From NCBI GenBank assembly GCA_002420015.1, contig DIHF01000064.1, forward strand, positions 79,613-119,196: a stretch of 39,584 bases of DNA, in the 5' to 3' direction. Source of the DNA: Micavibrio sp. UBA5703 (GTDB lineage Bacteria > Pseudomonadota > Alphaproteobacteria > Micavibrionales > Micavibrionaceae). The notes under the pieces were generated by a model. That model had not been told where the DNA came from. It ran no database searches and was given only the letters and a program-made list of their open reading frames with translations. Below, in pieces: positions 23,791 to 32,497 of the stretch. The translations under genes were made by a program, and so were the position numbers. The first letter of the stretch is position 1; every line of letters starts with the position of its first letter.

Positions 23791-24255
23791 CTACGGCTTT
23801 GGAACCGACGGTGGTGCGATATTTTTGGGCTCACCCAAAGCATTCATAACATCGTCCGCGCCCATCTTACCGAAATCAGAGTTTTGGATTTCATTTTTAA
23901 ACAGAACATTGCTTATTTCATTTGTAGGTATACCTGCTAAAACCTTCGGATCAAGATCCGACAAAAACTTTGCCAAACCTGTAACATCTGTTTTATCGGC
24001 ACCAATCACTGTATCGGCGGCCTTTTTAACATCCGGCGTCCATCTTGGATCGCACGCCATAACTTCTTCTTTCCGAATCTCGAGAGAAAATCCCTTCAAG
24101 ATGCTAAAATGCGTTTCTACACTCGCCCGGGAACTTGACCCACCACAAACCGCACGATTGATTTCATCAAGGCCAACCTCTGGAAATGTTTTTCTGAGCG
24201 TCTCTGCCGCATCGTATAACTCTTTCATTCCTGCATTATTATCTTTATCGGCCAT
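23791..24255 (-). CDS. Hypothetical protein
   Basis: I do not recognise this 154-residue soluble protein. It is mostly helical by eye, with no signal peptide or membrane segment, and ends in a Pro-rich tail (PPSVPKP). Two Cys are present (about residues 37 and 68). A strong AAAGGGGTGG ribosome binding site precedes the ATG at 24255, supporting a real gene. It is convergent with the EAL gene (18-nt gap) and divergent from the YejA-like gene. Composition is somewhat more AT-rich than its neighbours. Confidence 0.6.
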   Translation of the reverse strand: MADKDNNAGMKELYDAAETLRKTFPEVGLDEINRAVCGGSSSRASVETHFSILKGFSLEIRKEEVMACDPRWTPDVKKAADTVIGADKTDVTGLAKFLSDLDPKVLAGIPTNEISNVLFKNEIQNSDFGKMGADDVMNALGEPKNIAPPSVPKP

Positions 24256-24267
24256 TTTCCACCCCTT

Positions 24268-24327
24268 TAATTATTTAAGATTTGCTTCCCTACCAAGGGT
24301 AAAGGTTAACCATTAATAATTATTTAA
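24268..24327. repeat. Short direct repeats in a divergent intergenic region
   Basis: TAATTATTTAA occurs at 24268-24278 and 24317-24327, 49 bp apart, between the divergent hypothetical gene and the YejA-like gene. They could be a pair of operator sites or simply AT-rich promoter sequence. Confidence 0.3.
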
Positions 24328-24439
24328 AATGTGGCTATTCCTCCAATTCCGGCGTGACTTTGGGGGCCAAAACGTTAAAATGGCGCTCTTCGACGGACAT
24401 ATGGGTTTGTTATCACTCTTATCTATAGGGCTTGATAGA

Positions 24440-26347
24440 ATGAAAATATTTTCTCTTCTGAGTGTTTTCCTGCTGCTCCTCAATTTCTCTGCCGCCGCGC
24501 AGGAAACCGAAACGCCACCGGCCGCCGCCGTGGAAACCCCCGCGCCGGTCATCGGTCCGGCAATCGCCGAAGAAATCGTGCAGCCCGTACACGCCCTCGC
24601 CCTGCACGGCGCACCGAAATACGGCCCTGACTTCAAGCATCTGGACTACGCAAATCCCGATGCGCCGCAAGGCGGCATGCTAAAACTTGGCGCGGTCGGC
24701 AGCTTCGATTCCCTCAACCCCTTCATCGTCAAGGGCGAGCCTGCGGACGGCCTCAACTTCCTGCGCAGCGGTTTCGTCTATGAAAGCCTGATGCAAAACT
24801 CATGGGACGAACCGTTCACGCTTTACGGCGTGCTGGCCGAAACCGTTGAAATGGGCAAGGACCGCGACTGGATCGCCTTCAACCTGCGGCCCGAGGCAAA
24901 ATGGCATGACGGCCAGCCCATCACCGCCGACGATGTCGTGTGGACGTTCAACACCCTCATGGAAAAAGGCACGCCCTTTTTCAAAGCCTATTACCACGAC
25001 GTGAAATCCGTCACCGCCGTAACCGAGCGCCGCGTCAAATTCGAATTCGCGGTCAAAGGCAATGCAGAACTGCCGCTGATCGTCGCGGAAATGGCCGTCC
25101 TTCCCAAACACTACTGGACCGCCGAAGGACGCGATTTCGGCGTGACCTCGCTGGAGCCGCCGCTCGGCAGCGGGCCGTATAAAATCGGCAAGGTCGAGGC
25201 GGGACGCTCTATCGAATATGTCCGCAATCCCGATTGGTGGGGCAAGAATCTCCCCTTCTTCAAGGGCTTTTATAATTTCGAGCGCGTGCAGTACGATTAC
25301 TACCGCGACGGCAACGTCGCGCTCGAAGCGTTTCTGGCCGGGGAATTCGACGTACAGGTCGAAAACATGGCCAAACTCTGGGCGACAGCCTACGACACCG
25401 AAGCTGTCAAAAACGGCAGCATCGTGAAAGAAGAAATTCACAACGAACGTCCGGCGGGAATGCAGGCTTTCATCTATAACATCCGCCGCCCGGTGTTTCA
25501 GGACCGCAAGGTGCGTCAGGCGCTGGCTTATGCCTTCGACTTCGAATGGTCGAACAAGCAATTCGCCTATGGCACCTACGAGCGCAGCCAGAGCTATTTT
25601 GCCAATTCCGAGTTGGCCTCCGTCGGCCTTCCCGAAGCGCGCGAACTTGAAATTCTGGAGCAATTCAGGGGCCGCGTCCCGGAGGAATCCTTCACCGGGG
25701 AATACAAAGCCCCGGCCACCGACGGCAGCGGCAACAACCGCGACAATCTGCGCAAGGCCCAGCAGCTTCTCGACGAGGCCGGATATAAACTCGGCCCCGA
25801 CGGAATCCGCTCCAACGGCACGCAGCGGCTTGAATTTGAAATCCTCGATTCCAATCCGCAATTCGAGCGCTGGGTTCTGCCCTTCATCAAGAACCTCGAC
25901 CGCATCGGTGTGAAGGCGACATTCCGCGTCGTCGATACCGCGCAGTATCAAAACCGCATGAATGAGTTCGACTTCGACATGACCGTCGGCGTTTTCGGCC
26001 AGTCGAGTTCACCCGGCAACGAGCAGCGCGACTTCTGGGGCAGCGACAAGGCCGACCTGCCCGGCTCGCGCAATTATATCGGCATCAAGGACAAGGCCGT
26101 GGACGAGCTTGTCGAGCAATTGATCCAGGCATCCTCCCGCGAAGATCTGGTGGCGCATTGCCGTGCGCTTGACCGCATCCTGCTGTGGAACCACTACGTT
26201 ATCCCGATGTGGCATTACCCGAAATGGCGCATTGCGCGCTGGAACAAAATCCAGCGCCCTGAAACGCTCTCAGGCATAAGCCCGCTGATCGAGAGCACAT
26301 GGTGGACAACCCCTGCTCAGGCACAACAGGCAACCCCGGCGCCATGA
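24440..26347 (+). CDS. yejA: Peptide ABC transporter binding protein, YejA-like
   Basis: Family 5 extracellular solute-binding protein of 635 residues. The ATG at 24440 gives a clean signal peptide (about residues 1-19, ending FSAAA before QE); an upstream ATG at 24329 would add 37 residues that do not look like part of it. An Ala/Pro/Glu-rich linker precedes the mature domain, which begins HALALHGAPKYG. Typical motifs are LNPFIVKGEPADG, FNLRPEAKWHDGQPITADDV, GSGPYKIGKVEAGRS and RKVRQALAYAFDFEW. It should capture oligopeptides in the periplasm for the YejB/YejE permeases encoded 1.4 kb downstream. The stop overlaps the kdsB start (ATGA). Confidence 0.82.
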   Translation: MKIFSLLSVFLLLLNFSAAAQETETPPAAAVETPAPVIGPAIAEEIVQPVHALALHGAPKYGPDFKHLDYANPDAPQGGMLKLGAVGSFDSLNPFIVKGEPADGLNFLRSGFVYESLMQNSWDEPFTLYGVLAETVEMGKDRDWIAFNLRPEAKWHDGQPITADDVVWTFNTLMEKGTPFFKAYYHDVKSVTAVTERRVKFEFAVKGNAELPLIVAEMAVLPKHYWTAEGRDFGVTSLEPPLGSGPYKIGKVEAGRSIEYVRNPDWWGKNLPFFKGFYNFERVQYDYYRDGNVALEAFLAGEFDVQVENMAKLWATAYDTEAVKNGSIVKEEIHNERPAGMQAFIYNIRRPVFQDRKVRQALAYAFDFEWSNKQFAYGTYERSQSYFANSELASVGLPEARELEILEQFRGRVPEESFTGEYKAPATDGSGNNRDNLRKAQQLLDEAGYKLGPDGIRSNGTQRLEFEILDSNPQFERWVLPFIKNLDRIGVKATFRVVDTAQYQNRMNEFDFDMTVGVFGQSSSPGNEQRDFWGSDKADLPGSRNYIGIKDKAVDELVEQLIQASSREDLVAHCRALDRILLWNHYVIPMWHYPKWRIARWNKIQRPETLSGISPLIESTWWTTPAQAQQATPAP

Positions 26348-27156
26348 AGATAGCCATCGCCATACCGGCCCGTTACGGCTCCTCGCGCTTCCCCGGAAAG
26401 CCGCTGGCGAAAATCGGCGGGCGAACGATGCTGGAGCGCGTCGCGGCGATCGCCAAAGCCGCCACGGTGGATATTAAAAACGCCACCGTCTTCATCACCA
26501 CCGAAGACCGGCGGATCGAAAGTCACGCCAAGGAAATCGGCGTTCCCTGCATCATGACCCCCGCAAGCTGCGCCACCGGATCGGACCGCGTCTTGTCTGC
26601 GCTTCGTCAATTGGATGAATGGCCGGACTTTATTGTGAACCTTCAGGGCGATGCGCCCTTTACGCCGCCTGCGGTCATTAAAACGCTTATCAAGGCGTTC
26701 ATCGAAAAAGACAGGCCCGAAGTCGTCACGCCCGTCCATCAACTAAGCTGGGAAGACCTCGACCGCCTGCGCGAGGCCAAAAAGAAAACGCCCTTCAGCG
26801 GAACAACCGCTGTCATCAACAAAGAAGGCCGCGCCCTGTGGTTTTCAAAAAACATCCTTCCCGCCATCCGTGCCGAAGAAACCCTGCGCGAAAAGGGCGA
26901 TAAATCCCCGGTTTACCAGCATATGGGGCTGTACGGGTTCCGGTCCGACATCCTTGAGAAGTTCTGCGAACTGCCACAAAGCCCCTATGAGAAACTCGAA
27001 GGGCTGGAGCAGCTCCGCATGCTGGAAAACGGCATCCAGATTCAGGCGGTCAAAGTCAAAATCCCCTCCGGCCTCATCCGTTCCGGCATCGACGCGCCGG
27101 AGGATATCAAACGCGCCGAGAAAATGCTGGCCGCGTATGGCGACCAATTCCCATGA
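26344..27156 (+). CDS. kdsB: CMP-KDO synthetase
   Basis: 3-deoxy-manno-octulosonate cytidylyltransferase, which activates KDO with CTP for lipopolysaccharide core synthesis. It has 270 residues from the ATG at 26344. Motifs are IPARYGSSRFPGKPLA (nucleotide binding), SCATGSDRV, NLQGDAPF (metal binding), QHMGLYGFR and LEGLEQLRMLENG, all diagnostic of KdsB. In the canonical NVQGDEP motif the last Glu is replaced by Ala here. The start overlaps the yejA-like stop and its stop overlaps the next ATG, so it is embedded in the peptide-transporter operon, an unexpected location. Confidence 0.9.
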   Translation: MKIAIAIPARYGSSRFPGKPLAKIGGRTMLERVAAIAKAATVDIKNATVFITTEDRRIESHAKEIGVPCIMTPASCATGSDRVLSALRQLDEWPDFIVNLQGDAPFTPPAVIKTLIKAFIEKDRPEVVTPVHQLSWEDLDRLREAKKKTPFSGTTAVINKEGRALWFSKNILPAIRAEETLREKGDKSPVYQHMGLYGFRSDILEKFCELPQSPYEKLEGLEQLRMLENGIQIQAVKVKIPSGLIRSGIDAPEDIKRAEKMLAAYGDQFP

Positions 27157-27770
27157 CCACGCTGATTATCGCCCGCCACGGCAACACCTTCGACCCCGGC
27201 CAGACGCCCACCCGCGTCGGTGCGCGCACCGATTTACCTCTCGTTGACAAAGGCCGGGAACAGGCCCGCGCCATAGGCCGCTATTTAAAAGACAATCGGT
27301 TAATTCCCGACGTGGTTTACGCCTCGCAACTCAAGCGCACGCAGGAAACGGCTCAGATCGCCGTTAAAGAATCCGGCGTAACAAACCCGGTCTATACGCT
27401 CGATATCTTCAATGAAATCGACTACGGCCCGGATGAAAACCAGCCCGAAGACGCGGTTATCGCCCGCATCGGAGCGGACGCCATAAAGGATTGGGACGAA
27501 CGCGCCATCGTGCCGCCCGGATGGAACGCCGACCCGGCGCAGATTATCCACAACTGGCAGGGATTTGCCGAGCAGATTCGCGCCCATGACGACAACGAAA
27601 CCGTCCTTGTGGTCACCTCCAACGGCATCGCCCGCTTCGCCCCGCATTTAACGGGGGACTTTGAAGGCTTCAAAAAACAGCATACACTTAAGCTCGCAAC
27701 CGGCGCGCTGGCGGTTTTCAGATATGAAGGCAATCGCTGGACCGTTAAGGACTGGAATATTAAACCGTAA
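27153..27770 (+). CDS. Histidine phosphatase family protein
   Basis: A 205-residue branch-1 histidine phosphatase (phosphoglycerate mutase-like fold). The phosphohistidine motif is ARHGNTF near the N-terminus, followed by the phosphate-binding Arg of QLKRTQETA. The second catalytic His of the usual pattern (late 'SNG' or 'SHG') reads VTSNG here. The substrate is unknown; candidates are sugar phosphates. It overlaps kdsB by 4 nt and ends 2 nt before yejB, so it is part of the same transcript. Confidence 0.82.
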   Translation: MTTLIIARHGNTFDPGQTPTRVGARTDLPLVDKGREQARAIGRYLKDNRLIPDVVYASQLKRTQETAQIAVKESGVTNPVYTLDIFNEIDYGPDENQPEDAVIARIGADAIKDWDERAIVPPGWNADPAQIIHNWQGFAEQIRAHDDNETVLVVTSNGIARFAPHLTGDFEGFKKQHTLKLATGALAVFRYEGNRWTVKDWNIKP

Positions 27771-27772
27771 TC

Positions 27773-28873
27773 ATGGCCTCATACATCCTGAAACGCCTGC
27801 TCCTGATGATCCCGACATTGTTCGGGATTATGCTGGTGTCTTTTGTGATTATCCAGTTCGTCCCCGGCGGCCCGGTCGAGCGCATGATCGCCCAGCTTCA
27901 GGGCCACAACACCGAAGCCACAGCCCGCTTCGGCGGCTCCTCCGGCGGTGATATCGGCGGATCGGTGCAAAGCGCCACCGGCCAGACCAGCAAATACCGG
28001 GGGGCGCAGGGCCTCGACCCCGAATTTATCAAGGAACTTGAAGCGCTTTACGGCTTCGACAAGCCCGCTTATGAACGCTTTTTCATGATGGTGAAGAACT
28101 ATGCGCGTTTTGATCTCGGGCAGAGCTATTACCGCGATATCGGCGTGCTGGAGCTGGTCGTCGAGAAAATGCCGGTGTCGATTTCTCTCGGCCTGTGGTC
28201 GATGCTGATTATCTACCTGATCTCCATTCCGCTCGGCATCAAAAAGGCCGTGCGCGACGGCACATCTTTCGACATCTGGACCAGCGCGGCGATTTTCGTT
28301 GGCTATGCCATCCCCTCTTTCATGTTCGCCATTTTGCTGATCGTCGTGTTCGCGGGCGGGCGGTATTTCGACCTGTTCCCGCTGCGCGGGCTGGTGTCGG
28401 ACAACTGGCAGGATATGGGGCCGATCCAGCTGGCGCTCGATTACATGTGGCACATGACGCTACCCATTATCGCCATGGTCATCAGCGGCTTTGCGGGGCT
28501 GACGATGCTGACGAAAAACTCGTTTCTTGATGAAATCGGCAAACAATACGTCATGACCGCCCGCGCCAAGGGGCTAGGCGAGCGGCAGGTGCTTTACGGC
28601 CACGTGTTCCGCAACGCCATGCTGATCGTGATCGCCGGTTTCCCCGCCGCCTTCGTGCATATCTTTTTCACCGGATCACTGCTCATCGAGGTTATCTTTA
28701 GTCTCGATGGATTGGGCCTTCTGGGCTACGAAAGCGTCATCAACCGCGATTATCCGGTGGTTCTCGGGACGCTTTATTTTTATGCCCTGATTAACCTTGT
28801 CATGACGCTCGTGCGCGATATCGTCTACGTGATGGTCGACCCCCGCATCGATTTTGAATCGAGGACGGCGTGA
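27773..28873 (+). CDS. yejB: Peptide ABC transporter permease YejB
   Basis: Inner-membrane permease of 366 residues, close to E. coli YejB (364). The N-terminus MASYILKRLLLMIPTLFGIM is typical of DppB/OppB-type permeases. It has the long periplasmic loop specific to YejB (about 40-110), six transmembrane helices, and the ATPase-coupling EAA loop (YVMTARAKGLGERQVLYGHV). With YejE it forms the channel for oligopeptides; in enterobacteria the YejABEF system imports microcin C. The stop overlaps the GTG start of yejE. Confidence 0.9.
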   Translation: MASYILKRLLLMIPTLFGIMLVSFVIIQFVPGGPVERMIAQLQGHNTEATARFGGSSGGDIGGSVQSATGQTSKYRGAQGLDPEFIKELEALYGFDKPAYERFFMMVKNYARFDLGQSYYRDIGVLELVVEKMPVSISLGLWSMLIIYLISIPLGIKKAVRDGTSFDIWTSAAIFVGYAIPSFMFAILLIVVFAGGRYFDLFPLRGLVSDNWQDMGPIQLALDYMWHMTLPIIAMVISGFAGLTMLTKNSFLDEIGKQYVMTARAKGLGERQVLYGHVFRNAMLIVIAGFPAAFVHIFFTGSLLIEVIFSLDGLGLLGYESVINRDYPVVLGTLYFYALINLVMTLVRDIVYVMVDPRIDFESRTA

Positions 28874-29895
28874 CCCTCTCCCCCCTCACCCGCCGCCGCC
28901 TTGCACAATTCCGCGCCAACAAGCGCGGCTTCTGGAGTCTTTGGATTTTCCTGTTCCTGCTGCTGCTGGCCCTGTCCGCCGAATTCATCGCCAACGACAA
29001 GCCGCTGCTGGTGAAATACGAGGGCAAATATTTCGCGCCTGTTTTCTTCAACTATCCCGAAACAACCTTCGGCGGCGACTTTGAAACCGAGGCCGAATAC
29101 CGCGATCCTTATGTCAGGGAGAAAATCGCAGCAAACGGCTGGGCGCTCTGGCCGCCGATTCCGTTTTCCTTTGATACCATTAATTACACGTTGCCCCAGC
29201 CTGCACCCTCCCCACCCACGCGCGACAACTGGCTCGGCACCGACGATCAGGGGCGCGACGTCGCGGCGCGGGTGATTTACGGCTTTCGCATTTCGGTGCT
29301 GTTTGGCCTCGCCCTCACGCTGGTCAGCTCCGTCATCGGCATCGCGGCGGGCGCGGTACAGGGCTATTACGGCGGGCGGCTCGACATGACCATGCAGCGC
29401 GTCATCGAGGTCTGGTCCTCCATGCCCAGCCTTTATATCCTTATCATTTTCTCCAGCATGTTCATCCCCGGCTTCTGGACGCTTTTGCTTATCCTGCTGC
29501 TGTTTTCGTGGATGTCGCTGGTGGATGTCGTGCGCGCCGAATTCCTGCGCGCCCGCAATTTCGACTACGTCCGCGCCGCCCATGCGCTGGGCATTTCCAA
29601 CCCGGTCATCATGTGGCGGCATGTGCTGCCGAACGCGATGGTCGCCACCATCACCTTTATGCCCTTTATCCTGACCGGATCGATCACCGCCCTGACATCT
29701 CTTGATTTTCTGGGCCTCGGCCTGCCCCCCGGTTCGCCGTCATTGGGTGAATTGCTCGCACAAGGGAAAAACAACCTTCAGGCGCCGTGGCTGGGCATTG
29801 CGGCCTTCTTTTCCCTTGCTATCATGCTCTCGCTTTTGACATTCATAGGCGAGGCTGTGCGCGATGCCTTCGACCCGAGAAAGATGAATTTATAA
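28870..29895 (+). CDS. yejE: Peptide ABC transporter permease YejE
   Basis: Second permease, 341 residues, the same length as E. coli YejE. It starts with GTG at 28870, overlapping the yejB stop (GTGA). The N-terminus LTRRRLAQFRANKRGFWSLW, the large periplasmic loop after the first helix (about 38-120, including TFGGDFETEAEYRDPYV) and the motif NWLGTDDQGRDVAARVIYG are YejE hallmarks. The EAA loop reads YVRAAHALGISNPVIMWRHV. The ATPase gene yejF, normally next, is missing; a repeat element begins at the stop codon itself. Confidence 0.92.
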   Translation: MTLSPLTRRRLAQFRANKRGFWSLWIFLFLLLLALSAEFIANDKPLLVKYEGKYFAPVFFNYPETTFGGDFETEAEYRDPYVREKIAANGWALWPPIPFSFDTINYTLPQPAPSPPTRDNWLGTDDQGRDVAARVIYGFRISVLFGLALTLVSSVIGIAAGAVQGYYGGRLDMTMQRVIEVWSSMPSLYILIIFSSMFIPGFWTLLLILLLFSWMSLVDVVRAEFLRARNFDYVRAAHALGISNPVIMWRHVLPNAMVATITFMPFILTGSITALTSLDFLGLGLPPGSPSLGELLAQGKNNLQAPWLGIAAFFSLAIMLSLLTFIGEAVRDAFDPRKMNL

Positions 29896-30005
29896 ACCAC
29901 AGAGAACCTTGAGGTTTTAAGAGGCCACAGAGTTTTTTATAAGCACTTGAAACAAAAACAAGAACTCTGTGAGCTCAATATTTACTCTGTGATCTCTGTG
30001 GTTTA
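29893..30005. repeat. 113-bp palindromic repeat with CTCTGTG units
   Basis: Perfect 13-bp terminal inverted repeats TAAACCACAGAGA (29893-29905) and TCTCTGTGGTTTA (29993-30005) enclose a second inverted pair, GAGGCCACAGAGTT and AACTCTGTGAGCTC, 12 of 14 matched. The left end includes the yejE stop codon. The right half contains the unit CTCTGTGAT-CTCTGTGGTTTAAA, related to the tandem units at 18821-18904. It may act as a transcript-stabilising or terminating structure after yejE. Confidence 0.7.
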
Positions 30006-30015
30006 AATAGGAAGC

Positions 30016-31209
30016 ATGACAAAATCAAACTCCATCGCCGCCATGAAGGATGAAATCGCCGCCTACCGCCGTGCGATGCACGAAAACCCGCAGACCGCCT
30101 ATGAGGAGGAATTCGCCAGCAACCTTGTGGCCGAAAAACTCGCCGCATGGGGCATAAAATTCGAGCGCGGCATCGCCAAAACCGGAATCGTCGCCACCAT
30201 CGAAGGGCAAAAAACCTCCTCCGGCAAAGCCATTGCCCTCCGCGCCGACATGGACGCGCTTGATATCACAGAGGCCGACAACAAGCCGTGGAAATCCAAA
30301 ACCCCCGGCAAGATGCACGGCTGCGGCCATGACGGCCACACGGCCATGCTGCTGGGCGCGGCGAAATATTTGAGCGAGACGCGCAACTTCGACGGCAAGG
30401 TCCACCTGATCTTCCAGCCCGCCGAAGAAGGCCAGGGCGGCGCTATCCTGATGATAAAAGAAGGCCTGTTCAAAAAATTTCCCTGCGATGCCGTTTACGG
30501 AATGCATAACTGGCCTGGACTCCCCAAAGGCACGATCGGCCTGCGCCCCGGCCCGATCATGGCGGCGGCGGACCGTTTTTCCATCACCATCCACGGCAAG
30601 GGCGGCCACGCGGCCCAGCCGCACAACACCATCGACCCGGTGGTTGTCGGCGCGCAGATCGTGACCACCCTGCAAACCCTCATCAGCCGCACGCTTAATC
30701 CCGTCCAGCCGGGCGTCATCAGCGTCACCAATTTCAACGCCGGCACCGGCGCGTTCAACGTCATCGCGGAAACGGCAACGCTCACGGGCACCATCCGCAG
30801 CTTCGACCCCGCCGTAAGGGCCATGCTCAAAAAACGGGTGGAGGAAATGGCGACCGCTAGCGCGGCCCTGCACGGGGCAAAAGCCGAGTGCAGCTTCACC
30901 GAAGGCTACGACCCGACCATAAACGACCCCGAAGCCACGGAATTTTGTGCATCCATCGCCCGCCGGATCGTCGGCGCAGAAAATGTCGATACCGATATCG
31001 CCCCCAGCATGGGCGCGGAGGATTTCGGGGCCATGCTGGCCGAAAAGCCGGGCTGCTACATCAAAATGGGTCAGGGCGAAAAAGACCCGGCCAGCAACCA
31101 CAACCGGGGGCTTCACACCCCGCAATACGATTTCAACGACGACATCATCCCGCTGGGTATCGAATACTGGGTGACGCTGGTGGAAGAGGCATTGAAGCTG
31201 GAGAAATGA
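30016..31209 (+). CDS. M20D family amidohydrolase
   Basis: Metal-dependent N-acyl amino acid amidohydrolase (hippurate hydrolase/IAA-amino acid hydrolase group), 397 residues. Metal ligands are Cys103 and His105 in HGCGHDGH, Glu137-Glu138 in FQPAEEG, the His of GMHNWPG and the late His of NRGLHTPQYDF. The Cys ligand is characteristic of M20D. A dimerisation domain lies between (about 185-300, with GKGGHAAQPH). AGGA precedes the ATG at 30016. It hydrolyses an N-acyl or N-aromatic-acyl amino acid; the actual substrate is unknown. It lies just before the arginine operon, separated by a likely terminator. Confidence 0.87.
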   Translation: MTKSNSIAAMKDEIAAYRRAMHENPQTAYEEEFASNLVAEKLAAWGIKFERGIAKTGIVATIEGQKTSSGKAIALRADMDALDITEADNKPWKSKTPGKMHGCGHDGHTAMLLGAAKYLSETRNFDGKVHLIFQPAEEGQGGAILMIKEGLFKKFPCDAVYGMHNWPGLPKGTIGLRPGPIMAAADRFSITIHGKGGHAAQPHNTIDPVVVGAQIVTTLQTLISRTLNPVQPGVISVTNFNAGTGAFNVIAETATLTGTIRSFDPAVRAMLKKRVEEMATASAALHGAKAECSFTEGYDPTINDPEATEFCASIARRIVGAENVDTDIAPSMGAEDFGAMLAEKPGCYIKMGQGEKDPASNHNRGLHTPQYDFNDDIIPLGIEYWVTLVEEALKLEK

Positions 31210-31303
31210 TAATTTCCTTGACAATCCAGGCCATTGAGAACATTTTCAACAGCATGTACACAGGAAACACACAGATTATTCCCGTCACCCTCGGGCGACG
31301 TAC

Positions 31304-31334
31304 CCGCTGACAACACCCGTCTGGCGGCTTTTTT
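31304..31334 (+). terminator. Candidate Rho-independent terminator after M20D gene
   Basis: CCGC (31304-31307) and GAC (31309-31311) pair with GTC (31319-31321) and GCGG (31324-31327), with a small internal loop and a 7-nt loop, followed by six T (31329-31334). The stem is modest, so this is plausible rather than certain. Confidence 0.45.
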
Positions 31335-31450
31335 CCTTTGTAATTTTCAGCACAAAAAATTAAGACGTGTAGATGGGAGCGGAGCCGATAAGGCTCTTGC
31401 AAGGCCGGTTAAACAATTGCATGCTCGACACCTATAAGGCATTTGAAAAC

Positions 31451-32497
31451 ATGAAAAAAATACAGATTGATAAAATCAGCTCCGTCACGAAAAACCTGGC
31501 GCTGGCGCAGAAGGAAAACCTGACGGACGACCTGTCCTGCGATATGGGAACGGTGCTGGCGGCACAGGTCCTTGAGGACAAATCGATTTATAACGAGCTG
31601 GAACTGCCTTCCGGCCGCATGTCCAAACTTAAAAAAGGCGACATCATCGCCGTGGCGCTGGGCGAGCGCATGGCACTCAAGGGCTTTGTCGGGCGCCTGC
31701 CCAAGACTCTCAAAACGGGCGATGTCATTCACCTCCTGAACATGGGTGGCGTGGCGGGGGAATGCACCTCGGCCAACACCAAGGAAGTCGGCGACCCCTT
31801 GAGAATCCGCGTGTTGGGCGGGATATGCCGTAACAATAAACTCCTTAACATCGGTCAGGCCACCTTGTTCAAACCATCCAAAACCCTGAAATCCGATGTG
31901 CCGCTGATCGTCACCACAGGATCGAGCATGGACAGCGGCAAGACGACCGTTGCCGTGGAAATCACGAAAACGCTTGTGCGCATGGGCATGAAACTGGCCG
32001 GGGCCAAGCTCTCCGGCGTGGGCGCGATGCGCGATCTGTTCAAGATGGAAGATTATGGCGTATTCAACGCCGTTTCCTTCGTCGACGCGGGCATTACCTC
32101 CACCGCCAATCTGGACGATAAAACCATCGTCGAGGTGGCCAAGGGCGCAATCAACCATTTATCCAAAAAAGACCCGGACGCGATCATGGTCGAATTCGGC
32201 GATGGGTTGCTGGGGCGCTACGGTGTCATGCCGCTGCTCAAGGACAAAGAAATTCAGAAGAACGTTTACCTGCATATCGGCTGCGCCCGCGATCCCGTGG
32301 GGGCGATCAAGCTGGCCGAAGAATGCGCGAAGATCGGCCTGCCGATCGACGTCATCAGCGGCCCCGTGACCGATAACCAGGTCGGGCGGGACATCGTGGG
32401 CGAGGCGCTCGGCATCCTGACCTATAACGCCTTCAACCCCAACAATGAATGGCTGAACCTCGTGATCTCCAGATGGGCGGTTGGCCATGCCGCCTAA
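31451..32497 (+). CDS. Uncharacterised P-loop protein of the arginine operon
   Basis: I do not recognise a characterised family. From the ATG at 31451 it has 348 residues; ATGs at 31421 and 31373 are also in frame, and none has a good ribosome binding site. Residues 1-150 form a probable beta-rich domain (LKKGDIIAVALGERMALKGF). Then comes a clear P-loop, GSSMDSGKTT (157-166), in the style of dethiobiotin synthetase/MobB enzymes. Downstream are AKLSGVGAMRD, FVDAGITSTAN, VEFGDGLLGR and GPVTDNQVGRD. From memory, hypothetical actinobacterial proteins share the pattern P-loop, K-x-T/S-G-x-G, D-A-G-x-x-S/T. It overlaps argC by 11 nt, so translation is coupled. A role in arginine synthesis or its regulation is inferred from position only. 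Confidence 0.75.
   Translation: MKKIQIDKISSVTKNLALAQKENLTDDLSCDMGTVLAAQVLEDKSIYNELELPSGRMSKLKKGDIIAVALGERMALKGFVGRLPKTLKTGDVIHLLNMGGVAGECTSANTKEVGDPLRIRVLGGICRNNKLLNIGQATLFKPSKTLKSDVPLIVTTGSSMDSGKTTVAVEITKTLVRMGMKLAGAKLSGVGAMRDLFKMEDYGVFNAVSFVDAGITSTANLDDKTIVEVAKGAINHLSKKDPDAIMVEFGDGLLGRYGVMPLLKDKEIQKNVYLHIGCARDPVGAIKLAEECAKIGLPIDVISGPVTDNQVGRDIVGEALGILTYNAFNPNNEWLNLVISRWAVGHAA

Noticed and set aside
24329..24439. Longer start for the YejA-like protein
   Set aside because: The extra 37 residues precede a clear signal peptide that begins at the ATG at 24440.
24800..25951. A 383-codon minus-strand frame opposite the YejA-like gene
   Set aside because: Mirror frame of a well-supported binding protein; no ribosome binding site or domain.
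30025..31224. A 399-codon open frame on the minus strand opposite the M20D gene
   Set aside because: It is a complementary-frame by-product of a GC-rich coding region. The plus-strand frame has all M20D metal ligands, while the minus-strand product has no recognisable motif.
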